Position numbers and translations under genes: made by a program | Assembly: GCA_001695595.3 (NCBI GenBank) | Contig: MBPM02000143.1 | Coordinates: 46,114 to 110,113, forward strand | Length of the DNA stretch: 64,000 bases | Reading direction: 5' to 3' | DNA from: Plasmopara viticola | Taxonomy: Eukaryota > Oomycota > Peronosporomycetes > Peronosporales > Peronosporaceae | Part shown: positions 1-11,866 of the stretch, one piece after another | Position numbering within the stretch: position 1 is the first letter of the stretch | How the letters are laid out: each line of letters opens with the position of its first letter | Notes under the pieces: generated by a model | What the model was told of the DNA's origin: nothing | Seen by the model: the letters and a program-made list of their open reading frames with translations, nothing else | Database searches by the model: none

Positions 1-2640
1 GAAATTGGTCTCGAAAAAAATCGAAGTTATACTTCTGCTTGAAACCTTTCGCGATCAGTCGTGCCTTGTATCACACGATAGCGCCATTCTGATCGCGCTT
101 CTTGGCAAATTATCATCGTGATCCAATTGTGCGTTCAATCTTCCCTTGTGGCTTCAATGTCCACGTTTGATTCTCTCCATGAGTCCGAAGCTCAGCATCC
201 ATTGCTTCACGCCATTTTATTGCATCGTCGCTAGCCGTTGCTTGAGCATACGTAGTCGGTGAGTCTGTATCATCGTCAATACTCAGGGCGTAGGAAAGAA
301 CGGCTTCCGCAATTAGTCCATCTTCGTCAATCCTACCACGCTTAGGGATCCGCAGGTCCTCGCTCCGTTAACTCAATCCTGTTTCGTACAGAGCTTTCAG
401 GCATTAGTCGCTGTACAGCGGCGCTTGGCGTACGATCCATATCATCCATCTCGATATCGGCGACTGTCTCTTCGACAGCTCCCATGGGATCGTCCGAAAC
501 TGGCTGTCGATCCTTTTGATGCTGAACCTTGACTTCATCACCATCCTCCATTGCTTGAACAATTGGTTTCGGCTTGAGAGCTTGCGTGTCGTAAATGCCG
601 CCACTTCAACCTTGGCATTCTCCAAATCAAACAAGCGATAGCCCTTGACATTTTCTGCGTAGCCGAGAAACATACACTTGAAGCTCTTGGATTTTAGTTT
701 GGTCCATTTTACATCGTCATTATGAGTGTAGCCTCGCGAGCGAAATACGCACAGGTGATCCATATGAGACTTCATCGTATAAGCTAACTCGTACGGATTG
801 ATCTCAGGATGGACCGTATCGCCGGAGCGATTAATAAAATAGACCGCTGTATTTACCGCTTCCGCTCACCATTCCGTCAAAGCGCTCTTGTAGGGTAACA
901 TGGTGCGGGCCTTCTCCATGATTGTTCTGTTCATACACTCTGCCACTCGGTTTTGCTGAGGGCTCTATGGAACGGTTACACTGCCGTTCTGTTGACATAT
1001 TTCAGCCACTTTCTTGTTTACAAACTCGGTTCCGTTGTCGGATCGCAAACACCTTAGTCGCGCACCCCACTGATTTTCGTGTAATGTCAGGAACTCTTTG
1101 AACTTACCAGCCACTTCACTCTTGCTGTTGATCAGAAAAGTGCAACATATCGTGAAAAATCATCCACAAACGTAAGAACGTACTTAGCACCACCCTTCGA
1201 GGAAGTTCTTGTTGGCCCCATGACATCTGTGAGAACACGCTCCAACACGCTTGTCGTCTTTGTCATCAAACGAGACAAAAACATTGTGACCGTCTGCTTG
1301 CCTTTCAAGCACCCAGAACATAGCTTTTCCATACTTTTCTTGATAACTCGGATACCATTAGTTTTGTGTTCTGATAAGCGCATCCTGCTGGGTTTCCCCA
1401 TGCGTGCATGCCAAAGCTCCCACTATTTCTCAGCCACGGAATATTCAACGATACATGCTCCTTCTTGCTCACAGTCAAGGAAATACGACTTTTAACTTTT
1501 GCGCCCGACGCAATTGCTTTCTTCATGTTCCAGATGACGCATGACGAACACGAAATTCAACACTCATACCACGCTCCGCCAGCTTGCCAATTGACAGCAA
1601 CCTTCTGTCGAGTTCGGGAATGTGCAGAGTTTCAACGATACAAATGGCCGTTCCATCCAAACCAGTCAGTTTTTCCGTGCCGGCTCCTTTGACGAGCAAC
1701 TTCTTCCCGTCTGCAAACGTAACTTTGATGCTAGCTTCTAGGCCCATGTAATCAAACAAGTCCTTCCTGTGAGGAGTCATGTGGAATGTTGCTCCATTGT
1801 CCATCAGCCATCCTGATAACTTCCCTTTACCAATAGCAAACACCATGTCGCTGTTGAATCTTTTACCGGCCAGACAGTTCCGCTTTATGTGTCCAAACTG
1901 GTCACAGTTGAAGTTCTTGCTCTTGAATCCGCCGTTATTGCGTGGGGGACCACCCTTTGGTCCATTGTCCCATCCACCCTTGAATCTTCCACTATTTCCA
2001 TTTCCGTTTACGCGAAACGCTTTTTCCGTAGCTTCTTTCCTCTGCAGCTTCTTTGATTATTTGAGCAGCTTCTCCTTGACTTCAATTAACGTAACAATCC
2101 TCGCATTTTCCACAATCGACGAAATCAAGTCATACTGAAGGTAGACTGCTGAGAAGTACCACTAGCTGGCGTGAATCATCAATTGGCTTTCCCGTAGTCT
2201 GAAGTCCCACAACTAGCTCATCAAAGAGCTTAGATGCTCTGCCATGCTTGTCCCACTTTCCATCTTAAACTCATGTAGTCGACGAGTCATCACCACACGA
2301 TTGTGAAGAGTCGAGCAATTGTAGGATTTGTGGAGGGTTTCCCAAGCCTCTATAGTGCGCGTAGCCGACCGAGTCTTGGCCTGGTGCTGGATCTCAACGC
2401 CTTAAGCGATGATGCCTAGCACCTGGCATCATCAACCAGCCACGCTTCCGTGACGTCATTCTTTTCCTTGAAAGCCACGATGTGCCCCAGGAGACCCTTC
2501 CGCGCCATGGTCATCCTCATGTTGAAGTCCCAGTGGTAATAGTTACCACTTCCAAAAGGACTTCGGTGCGCTTGTTCATAGTGGGAGAGGACGTTGCTTG
2601 TGAAGGAAGGCTTGTTGCGGCTATTAAACTGTTGAAAAGA
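1..2640 (-). mobile_element. Degraded Ty1/copia retrotransposon (gag-protease-integrase part)
   Basis: Reading the minus strand from about 2,640 down to the window edge, the pieces come in copia order. First is a gag segment near 2,560-2,450, then a zinc-knuckle remnant near 1,905-1,860 (CDQFGHIKRNC, where the second cysteine is replaced by F). Next is a protease around 1,840-1,530 with WLMDNGATFHMT, a variant of the usual D-S/T-G active site region. A GAG-pre-integrase zinc segment with CSGCLKGK and an integrase start with DVMGP and FVDDFSRY follow (about 1,400-1,130). A post-integrase piece containing GYAENVKGYRLFD lies near 665-600. Reverse transcriptase would lie beyond base 1. Stops and frameshifts break every domain, so this is a dead copy. 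I could not define its LTR. Confidence 0.85.
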
Positions 2641-5352
2641 AAGTAAAAACCGAAGTGAATATATTTATCTAGACCAATGGACGGCTACCATTATGTAACT
2701 ACTTACTGTGACGTACTCGTAAATTCTGTGACGCCATCCGCCTGTTCAACATGCACTCAGCGGTGTTATTTCAACGGTATGCCTGTCGTGACCCTTGAGC
2801 TATTACTCTTCTATGGTGCCTCTATGGAACTTCAACCATTCTACATACAAGCTCGGAATTTTGTAACGGCCTGTACGAAATGAAATTTTTTGTGTAGTTG
2901 GAAATGAAATTTAACAAGTAAAATAGTAGAACATTTGATTTCAATATAAAAATAATATAAAGCGAAAGAAGCTGAACATGCTTTTACAAATCAACACATT
3001 ATAAAGCATTCACCGCACCCCGTCTTACATTCGTACGCTACACTGGGTACTCCACCTTATCTTCACGAAATTCAGATTTTCAAATCTTTGTCGCAACTCA
3101 AGCATCAGTAATATCAGCAAAAGCGAGGTTTTATCGGTCGTCGAGGCGGCCGATAACTTAAAAGCTCATCAATGCGCTTCCTATTAGAGTTATAAGTTCA
3201 TAAGAACTTGTGCAACAAAAGTGTTGATAGTAACAGGCCGTGAAAAAAAAAACCATATAGAACATTGACTATTGGACCCCTACTGGTGTACTTAGCAGTG
3301 AGTACAACGACGTAATATCCGGTTAATAAAGCCGTTTTGATTGCGCTGTCACTTTGTACTTAGCGGGCGAATACGTGGTGGTTGCTCACTGTTGCGCTTT
3401 ACCACTTAAAGGCGAAGTTATTTCTACTTTTCAAGGCGTAGGCAAACAGTAAGCTCGCATTACTTGTCACGGCATTGTCGTAGGCCCCGTCAGAGCTGAG
3501 CTGCTTTTAGATGGTCTAGCTAATCTCCAGTCGATGCCCAAGGCGTAGGTGCAATCTCAACTATTATGTGCAAAAAATTATTGGGTGTAGAATCAACATT
3601 TTGGTGGTCGAAATGGTAAAATTGGTTGACATCTCCAAATTGTAGTCTTTATTATTTTTAAGCTGAGGATAACGTAGCAATATGCTTCGAGTAAAATGAG
3701 TTAAGGTCTCTAATTTTCCTCTACACTATGAATCAATACCAGTTGCAGATTATATCTGCCTGACTTTTGTTGATTTCAGTCTCGATACAAAGACTTTATG
3801 TTATACTCACATGAGCTGCACGTTATGTAAATTACTAGATGAAAGCCGAGGAGCACATCAGCGGTAACTTAAGGCTTGCCAAACTGCTATAGCAACACCA
3901 CATGGTACAAAGCTGCACAAAGTGCAAATGACATGGCAAGCACATTCTCAAGATATTTCGTTGCGATCTCTAGTCGGCACTTATTGCCTGCTTAAACATA
4001 CAGGCTTGACCGATATACAGCTCACTTTTTAATATCCATTTCTCACCCCTTTTTGTAAAAAACACTGTGCACTGTGCGTACTAGATGAAAAGCATAATTA
4101 AAAATGAGCTCTAAATAATATTATTATAAAACATTGTGTCGGTCAAACTATAAACTGACTTTTTTTACGGTTGAGAGAAATTTAGACTCTCCAAATCCTC
4201 TTCCTTTGGCTCGAGAGTCCGCTAGTCCTGCAGACGTCATGCTTCATGCATGTATTCATTTAGTCGTCATCTCCACGTATCCAGTGCAGTCTAGCGTCGC
4301 AACGTATCAGATGACTCGATAGCGGCGGTGGCTCAGCAGCTTATAGAAAAAATGATTTTTTTCGACAAAATAAAGATGCCTTCGTGCTTCAGTCGCTTAA
4401 CATTCCATCATGATATTGTGATTAGTGTTAGTATTGGTATCGCTTGCATTTCAGGACTGCATTACGCTTGTACGGTAGCCTTGTTCACGTAATGGACTCT
4501 TCTTGCCACGCCATTAGCCAATGACTTGTGCTTTTCTTGGGAAAGAAAGTTGTTCGCTTGGCAGTATTAAGTGCTAGTCGCACTTGTGTTTAAACAAATA
4601 GACATGACGCTACAGTGTACGCAATTAGAAATTAGAGAAGTGTCACGGCGTTTGCTGGTACCGTCGTCGATCCTTAGAGTCAAACAATCTAGAAGCCACG
4701 AAAAAAAACAAGAAGTGACGATACGAGCCATTCCCATCAAAGTCAAGTCACGTGGTGTGCTCAGCTCAAAGCGGGAGTCCTGACACGGAAACCGTTGCCC
4801 ACGCCGTGCGACACGAGTCTACATGCTGTTTTTAGTTTGAATTTCATGACATTTGGACACCGTATAGGTGTCTTAGGATTTAAACATATCGGTAAATTCT
4901 AGGCGTCACAGCTCATCAAATCGGAGGAAAACCCTGTCGATGATTTTCGGTAACAATCACAGGGCTTTACCCAGCGCGATGTCTCGCACTTTGAGATTAT
5001 GGAGTTTTCTTTTACTAAGCGAACACTCACTCTTTCGAAGCTAACATTTTTTTTCCTTCACTGTATTTTTACTATGCGAATTGGCATACCAAAAGACGTC
5101 ATTCTTTCAACTGCCCTTCGTTATTTTGCCGCCTTTTCGTCGATGCGGCAGTTGCGCAAAAGAAGTACATAACAGGAGATTTTGAAAGGAACTTTTTTTG
5201 AACAACTCCCGCATTGACTGTAGCGTCAGCTCGAGTGGCGACTACACCAGTAACAACCTTAAGGTTTTCCTTCGGTGCTTTTAGTGCGGACAAATCAGAG
5301 AATTTTGGATACCCGACACGTTTGGAGATTGTAGCACTTTGCATCATCTCGT
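2641..5352. other. Gene-poor stretch, no supported feature
   Basis: About 2.7 kb of AT-rich DNA with only short open frames on both strands. None has a recognisable motif, a signal peptide or plausible splice partners. The upstream LTR of the copia element may lie in the first few hundred bases, but no second copy is present to prove it. The small minus-strand frame at 5,099-5,347 has no recognisable domain. Confidence 0.6.
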
Positions 5353-5360
5353 TTAAAATA

Positions 5361-6133
5361 GGGAAACTTTAATTTTCACTCACCCTTTCTTTAATTTTCA
5401 CTCACCCGTTGATCAATTGGTCAGATTTAGCAATTTTGTAGTACGCCACACTTAGTTTAGACTCATTACTAAACTCGTTTTCAACTCTCACTTTCTACTC
5501 CCACATCCTTCTACGCACCCATATCCTACTAAGCACCCACAATGAACAGCCATGCTGCCCCTCCTGCACTTTCTTACCAATCCTTAGAGGAGGCGAAAGA
5601 TGCCGTTTTTTACCATTATTTATCAGAAGGATATGCTCTTGTAGTGATACACACCAGAACGGTCGGGAAAAAGAGATGACGCCGTTAACGCCCTTATCCT
5701 GAACTGCTCCAAAGGACGACGTACGAGAAAGGAGCAAAATCCAGATAGAGAAAGGGTGCGCGTGGGAATGATCAAGGCAACTGGTTGTTTATTTGCCGCA
5801 AGCGTACGGCTAGAGGGCGGACTTTGGCAAGTGGAAGTGGACAACGGAGAGCACAATCATGAACCATTTGTGCACGTGGAGAATGCGGAAAATGCTTCAC
5901 CGCGACGAAGATGTCGCAATTGCAATCAAGTAAGGCACAACTCAAGAACTTGCGCAAATCAAGGTCGCGCTCCCGCAGCCTGATAAAGTTGAACCTTAAT
6001 ATAAAAAACGTCGAAATACATGCGTTTAAAGTGTTTAGATAAGTGTGGCGCACTACAGAAATGCTAAATCTGACCAATCTATCAACGGGTGAGTGAAAAT
6101 TAAAGAAAGGGTGAGTGAAAATTAAAGTTCCCC
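5361..6133 (+). mobile_element. MULE-type non-autonomous DNA transposon with long TIRs
   Basis: The ends form terminal inverted repeats of about 94 bp (5,361-5,454 against 6,040-6,133). The outermost bases are GGGAAACTTT and, on the other strand, GGGGAACTTT. Each TIR carries an internal direct repeat of the motif TTTAATTTTCACTCACCC. The element is bounded by a perfect 8-bp duplication, TTAAAATA, at 5,353-5,360 and 6,134-6,141. Long TIRs, an 8-9 bp duplication and an internal FAR1/GCM-type zinc finger plus a zinc knuckle fit the Mutator-like superfamily. At 773 bp it has no room for a DDE transposase, so it must be mobilised in trans or be extinct. It sits about 260 bp past the stop of the coiled-coil gene. 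Confidence 0.85.
5542..5983 (+). pseudogene. Internally deleted, frameshifted MULE protein (FAR1-type finger + zinc knuckle)
   Basis: The frame begins at ATG 5,542 and reads about 45 residues to a stop just after GKKR. A +1 shift at an A-run (about 5,670) continues it as DDAVNALILNCSKGRR through to 5,983. The joined product of about 145 residues has a FAR1/WRKY-GCM1-like DNA-binding layout, with a conserved Cys in LILNCSKG, a Cys in TGCLF, and the end WQVEVDNGEHNHEP. A C-terminal CX2CX4HX4C knuckle, CRNCNQVRHNSRTC, follows as at the end of MULE transposases. The usual central DDE domain is missing. What remains is the two nucleic-acid-binding ends. The frameshift suggests decay, but a programmed shift or sequence error cannot be excluded. 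Confidence 0.7.
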
Positions 6134-6388
6134 TTAAAATAAATAAAAAAAAAGAGTATTTTTTGGTGTTACCATGGCTATTTTTCAATTTTACGCAAAT
6201 TTGAAGGTTTGCGCTCGTCTAGCTAATCGGAGCAAGCAAATAGCACACAGGATTCTTTGAAGGGGAATTTGAAGCAATTTTGTGGATAAATATTCGTAAT
6301 TTACAACCTAGCATAGCAAATATTATTCATTAGCTTAAAATACATGGGATAAAAACAATTTTGTAGCACTTGGTATATTACGTATAAC

Positions 6389-6978
6389 TTACAGTTCATC
6401 AAGCAGCGGTTTGGCATCTAACGCGGCCTTGAGCTTGCGCACGTCCAGCCCCTCAATCCGCGCCTGATCCAGTAACGCTGTCATGTCTGCTTGTATGCTA
6501 GCGGCGCGAGCTCTTTCCTGATCCGCCAATGCATGCGTGCGTTCCTCATCCAGACTTGATACAGCCAGCTGATGATCAATATTGTCATTCAGTACTGAGA
6601 AATGTCCTAAAGCCCCAATGCCTTACCATTTCGACCAGCAATTGGCACTTAAACTTGTCCATGTTTGATTCCTCCGTCATGCGCGTGCACTTGTCTCGCA
6701 GCTGCATAACTTCAGATTCTAGTGCGATATTGTGCTCCTCTAACACTCTTACGCGCTCTTGTGTCTGCTGCAATGTACTGTCATCTACAGCGATACATTA
6801 CACCAAGAGTCCCCACTGTCTGCTTCTGCAGCCGGTATTCCATACCTAGTTTCCACTGCCCTGATGCACCAAGCGACAGCGTAGCAGCGCCAAGCGTCAG
6901 TCGTATTGGGATCTCGCGGTCATTGGCCTTCATCTCTGCCTCCGGCGGCGATGCTGCCACCGTAATTGGGCTTGCCAT
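6389..6978 (-). CDS. Three-exon coiled-coil protein, function unknown
   Basis: Exons at 6,978-6,846, 6,784-6,627 and 6,568-6,389 join through GT-AG introns of 61 and 58 bp. They give an uninterrupted 156-residue protein (133+158+180 bp). The first exon predicts a short beta-rich segment (REIPIRLTLGAATLSLG). The rest is a long charged coiled coil (QQTQERVRVLEEHN, EVMQLRDKC, then ERTHALADQERARAAS). The layout of a small beta head followed by a coil resembles XRCC4/PAXX-like proteins, but I see no diagnostic motif, so no name is given. It is divergent from the PRP8 pseudogene, with about 110 bp between the presumed starts, and the MULE element lies downstream. Frame closure across both introns argues for a real gene. 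Confidence 0.75.
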
Positions 6979-7089
6979 CCTGTTTTTACAACAAAATTGC
7001 CTGACCACATGATATCCTTTCAAACGGCATTACGATCCAAAGTATTCTCTACTCTAGACTACCGCCACAATAGCGACCCTGCATACAGC

Positions 7090-10000
7090 ATGCCGCGGCC
7101 CGGAGCCACTGATGTGGACATGACGAGCGCCGCAATCTTACCTACCGGCTATGCCAACACTAGCAATGTGTTCACGACCTCGTTTTCGGCCTTTCTTTCG
7201 CCATAGGAAAAGCTCAAGATGCTTGACGAGCGCACTCGTAGACTCGAAGTTTGTGAACGGATTGAGCTATTGAAAGTGGCTTTAATTTGTGCTGATTACG
7301 GCCAACTTGCATCGCCTCGCAGGACAATTTATGAGCGATTTAATCTATCCCAATCTATGAGTATCTCTATAATAAACAATCATTTTTTACCGCCAAGGCC
7401 CTTGATGAGGCAATTCCTGGTGGTCCTAACTTTGAGCCATTCTTCGAGATTTGGATGAAGGCAACAAAGATTGATACGAACCCAATGACGTTGACAAAAT
7501 TGTTTTTGTATTCAACTTCGCACTGAGTACAAGGTGGCGTTTTCATTTCTAATCATACGCCTGTGCTCTGTTACACCAAAGCAGAGGATCCAGAGTTTCC
7601 AGCGTTTTTTGCGACAAGAAGCCAATGGTGAAACGAAAGTAGATGAGGAAGGCGATGAGTTTTGATTGCCGGTGGAGTTTGATCCGCCGTTAACGGACGA
7701 TCCTTCGTACACTTCTGACAAAGCCAATGGTTTTGCTTTGCATGAGACCCCTCGACCATTTAATCTACGCTTAGGTTGTACGCGTCATGCAATTGACGTA
7801 TCACTGGGTAACGAATAGTTACAAAAGCACTGTTCGCAAGGCCAACCTGTGAGAGTGCACAGGCTGGCCTTGAAGAAAGTGTTCTTAAACCAATTTTTTT
7901 AAAACTATGAAAATGTTTGGCAATGAGCTCGCTGCATCATAATCCATCAAAGGCGCTGATCAAAAAGTTTTTGTTCAAGTCAATAAAATAAAGTCGACCA
8001 ATTTTTAAAGTACCGAGTCGAACTGGATGGAAGCAAGTCTGTCGTCAAGGATACAATTTGCTATAATTACTGATTCACCTTCGAAGCTTAATTATCTCCA
8101 CTTGGATTACAATCTTAATCTCCAAAAAACGCTTACGACAAGAAAACCTAAGAAACCGCGATTCGGCAATGCTTTTCCCTTAAATCGAAAGTTTTCGCGT
8201 TTGACGAAGCACATTACGGACGCACACGTGCAATATCTTTCGGGCAATGTGGATGCCTTTCAGCTGGTAGACGGGCTGCAGTAAATTGTTGCCCACGTTG
8301 GTCAACTGACGGGTCTGTTTCGGTATTAGTACCGTCTTATGCGTCAGGTGCGCATGTGCAAAGACTTGAAACACTCAGTTCACTTTTGATGTAACACTGG
8401 ACCGAAAAGAAAAGGACCTGGTTGTGATTTTTGGGTGCCTGGGTAGCGCGTATGGCTCTAGTTTTTGCGAGGAATGGTACTGCTGCTGGAGCGATGGCTC
8501 GGAAACTTGTTGACCCGTCAGCTGAATGGTCGTCCCTCGAAGGGCATAGCAAAGACTGTCACGAAGCAACGTGTGGAGAGTCACTTCGATCTCGAGCTGC
8601 GTGCAGCCGTGATGCACGATATTTTGAATAGGGTGCCGAAAGGGGTGAAGGAAAACAAGTTTTGGAAATTATGTCGCATCTCAGTGCTGTCAAACAAGCA
8701 CGATTCGAAGCCTTTTATTCTAGCTCTTGAACGGCTCAAGAATAACTATTCTGTTAACAACCAAAAAAGATAAATCGAGCGCGAGAAGCTTGGATCGATT
8801 AAACATGCCCACGATACTCCTCACAAGGCTTTATCGCGTAATGCACAGCGCAGATTTAAGGAACTTCACATCAAAATCATGGACATGCACAGCCACTTAG
8901 TCGCAGTGTATCACATCGAACCGCTAGAAATTTTTTTTGATGCTTACCTTGATCAGTATTTGTGGTACGAAGCTGACAAACGCAACTTTTTCATGCTAAA
9001 TCAAACCAAGCTTCCTCCGTTGTTTGTGCATGTATCGTACCACGGAGTAAATGACCTACACAAACGTTGGGATATAATGCATCACACCAAGTCAATCAGA
9101 TATTAGTGATTCCTTGATCTAATCAACCACTGGCATATTACAAGAAGACTCGACTGAATTAGAAGCATACCGATTTCGAATGTGAGTGAAGTGCAAAAAC
9201 GCATTGATTTGAATGCCCAGCGCGAGTTTGAGTGCATCTGGCGTGAACACGAGCGCCCGAAAACGTACTACTCGGTGTTAACCAACCAGCTTAGCGAGCG
9301 AAGACTTGGCCGACCGATATCTCTCTTTGCTGCATTTTTTGTCTGTGTGTTGTAATGCTAGAGTCGAAGCTTGGAAAGGTTTACAAGAAAATTGACTTTA
9401 AGTTGCTAAATTGGCTCTTGCGGTTGATATTGAATCACAACATTGCCGATTACATGACCGCGAAGAATAGTATTGCAACTGCATGCAAGGACATGATACA
9501 CACGAACTCCTAAGATCTCATTCGTGGATTGCAGTTCATGACATACTTCCGTAAATCGGTCGTTCAGACGCAGAAAGTGTTCGGATTTCTCGTGAAGCAT
9601 GAAAATAAAATGCAGACACGTATAAAAGTTGCTAAATGTCGTCTCAATGCCCGCCTGTGGTCTTCTTTCTATTCGCTCAAGAGATTGGGTGGTTTGGGTA
9701 TGCTATCGATAGGTCACGTTATCGATCCGTAGTCGGACCTTCGCTAGTCAAAGCAAACCGTTGGCGGAGGTGTAAAAAAAACGCGTTTTCGTTCCGAATG
9801 TCCCACAAATATGGTAAGCTGATTCATTTGTTTCGGTACTTACAGCTATGGGAATTTGAGTCTTTTGACTGGGCTCAGTACGCTTTAACTTAAGAAGTCA
9901 ATGCGCACACTCGTCGTTTGACGTTGGAGGATCTTAAAGATCGACACAATCTGGCTTATGACTAGGGCTGGCGTGTGTAAATGGGCTTCAAGTTTCGCCA

Positions 10001-10478
10001 AAATCTTTTCTGGTGGACCCACTAGCGGCATGACAGCAAGTTGTGAAACTCAAACAACTACCAGACGGATACTTTTTAAGCTCTAGATGGTCTTGAAGCA
10101 CGCTCTCCGTCCACGCACCTACTTTCCAACGTGAGAGTATTTCTTTAGGGAAAAAACGGTGGGTCTTTAAAGAAGTATGAAGTACAAGAGGCTGACAAAT
10201 GTGCAGCGATACGGTCCGAAACAGATTCCTGACCGCCATCTCACTTTGTGGTGGTCGCCTACGATCAACCGCACGTATTTTTACGTTGATTTTCAGGTGC
10301 AGCTGGACTTGACTTATGCAAATTGGTTATAATTACAATGCTTAAGATTTCCCTGATTTAGAGATTTCGCGCACATTTGCAGCAGAAAATTCTCGAGTCT
10401 TGGGTGGTGCGTGCATTCTCGTTTTTGTCAATCATGCGACATCTAGCATCATTTCCCATTGTGTTATGTGTTGTTTAG
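7090..10478 (+). pseudogene. PRP8: PRP8 (spliceosomal U5 core protein) pseudogene, 5' part
   Basis: Many collinear fragments in changing frames match the Prp8 family, the catalytic-core scaffold of the spliceosome. In order they are [19 protein letters not shown] (about 7,380), [17 protein letters not shown] (7,757), [16 protein letters not shown] text (8,090), [20 protein letters not shown] (8,560), [15 protein letters not shown] (8,940), [11 protein letters not shown] (9,430), [11 protein letters not shown] (9,690), RLTLEDLKDRHNLAYD (9,915) and [11 protein letters not shown] (10,240). Dozens of stops and frameshifts are present. At least two blocks are deleted: VPKGVKENK jumps to KHDSK near 8,660, and IRGLQF jumps directly to MTYFRKSVV near 9,535. 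The start is inferred from MPRPGATDVDMTS; firm homology begins near 7,365. It is certainly not functional. The gene is essential, so an intact copy must exist elsewhere. Confidence 0.92.
10282..10478 (+). repeat. 197-bp direct repeat, left copy (PRP8-derived)
   Basis: This segment begins TACGTTGATTTTCAGG and ends GTTTAG. It recurs at 14,469-14,665 with equal length and about eight substitutions. It encodes the PRP8 stretch DFQVQLDLT and the decayed text after it. The left copy runs straight into the TG of the LTR at 10,479. The right copy continues past the same point into further PRP8 sequence. The two copies therefore frame the whole retroelement mosaic. Confidence 0.9.
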
Positions 10479-10823
10479 TGTAAGGAACCACACCCACATG
10501 TTCTAGAACCATTCTAGAATGTCAGTGAGTGTAGGTAACAAACATTCTATGTGTTTTCGTAAACAAACTTAACCCAAATTTAAGGAGAGATGATACATAT
10601 ATTCATAATTGTTAATAAGAAAGGCGACGTACTAGGAGGAATGACTTACAAGAGGAAAACAGTAGGAAGAAATAGGATAGGTTACATATGAGTAGGAGAT
10701 CAGTCTAAGAAATAATCTCACTTCTTAGTTCGCCACAAATCTACAACTAAACCTACAAGTCAACCTACAAGTCAACCTACAATCTACAGTTCAACACCGC
10801 CTACCAACACCCAGATCCTCACA
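10479..10823 (+). repeat. LTR of Ty3/gypsy chromovirus, plus-oriented copy
   Basis: The 345-bp block starts TGTAAGGAACC and ends CCTCACA. It is matched in inverted orientation by 12,161-12,504 with scattered substitutions (roughly 4-6% by eye). It begins exactly at the end of the 197-bp repeat. It is followed by GGTGGTAGCAC, a plausible primer-binding region. A direct tract, CTACAAGTCAAC, occurs twice near its 3' end. Confidence 0.85.
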
Positions 10824-11866
10824 GGTGGTAGCACTTGTTGGTCGTGCTTCTCGTCGTCAAGTTCCTCGTTTGGGTATTACTGTCCCTTGGGTATTTGCTG
10901 TCCCTTTTCCGCCCCATCCATTTGGAAGCGCTGTGGAAATTGGTCGAGTGTGTGGTTTTCAATATTGGACCATTATTCTGAGAGCCTGCTCTTGCAGATA
11001 GAGTCACTCAGTTAGGTATTGAGGTTGGACCCGACTTGGCTGGTCGAAGCAGTCAATCCATTTCGGAAGGTTTAAGTCGTGTGCGCACAAGCCGACCTCA
11101 CTCATTAATTTGAGTCAGTAGCTTTGGTGAAAGGAAGTTGGCCCAAATCAGTCGTGCACGTTCTATGGGCAAGAAGCGCCGTGCTGAATCGAAAATTCCC
11201 TTTGATTGTGAACAAGCTTTCGTCTTCGACTCTGGTGGCAAAGCTTCAATAAAGGCGCAAGACCTCATCCATTCTGTAAAAAGTCTCGTCAAATCGCTTC
11301 GCTCCTTTCCAAGCGTCTTACTAAAGAAAAAGAAATTCTCCCCAATCAAGGCAAGTATCTCTTCGATCCTCTCTAAGAAGTCGACACTTTACTCCAAGAA
11401 GTTGAACGGATTTTAGTCAAAGATCTACGCTACAATTTAGGAGATCTGGTTCAAACTAAAACTTAAGTTTTTTGCTTTTTCAATATTTCATTCATCATGG
11501 CCGAACCATCTATGAATCAGATTATGCAACATCGTATGCAAGTGATGAATAAACAACAAAAAATTATCGAGAAATTAAGTCAAAAACAATTGGAGAGTAA
11601 AGTTACAGTTGAGGGATTGAAGCTGCCAACTTATAGTGGGAGAAGTGACGAGTCTGCTCGCCTTTATTGGGCAAACTTATAGAATTATTTTCTGGCGCAA
11701 GGAACGAAATGGAAAGAGAAATCTTTAGTGAAACAAATTATCGCAGTACTTGGAACAACTTTGCGTAGAGCAGCAGCTCAATGGTTTGTGCTTCATCAGC
11801 ATGGATTTAACACGGTAGATGAATTTTTCGTTGCTTTGACCTGAGCCTATGGAGCTTCTGACTCAA
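10824..11866 (+). mobile_element. Gypsy leader, 5' accessory ORF and truncated gag
   Basis: After the LTR comes about 670 bp holding a broken basic reading frame (VALVGRASRRQVPRLGITV, then KLAQISRARSMGKKRRAES). Then a gag starts at ATG 11,497: MAEPSMNQIMQHRMQVMNK, followed by LKLPTYSGRSDESARLYW, a typical gypsy gag N-terminus. Gag is interrupted by a stop at 11,680 and continues as AQGTKWKEKSLVKQIIAVLG. It is cut off near 11,866, where the sequence turns into the inverted arm. No protease or reverse transcriptase follows. The reading frame upstream of gag is better preserved in the inverted arm (11,929-12,159, minus). Confidence 0.7.

Noticed and set aside
1779..2138. 119-codon plus-strand open frame inside the copia element
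   Set aside because: It is antisense to the gag/protease region, which has clear motifs on the minus strand; no domain of its own.
5099..5347. 82-codon minus frame next to the MULE insertion
   Set aside because: No motif, no splice partner and no signal peptide; probably chance.
11138..11416. 92-codon plus frame as a separate gene
   Set aside because: It lies between the gypsy LTR and gag, is basic and low complexity, and is better read as part of the element leader.
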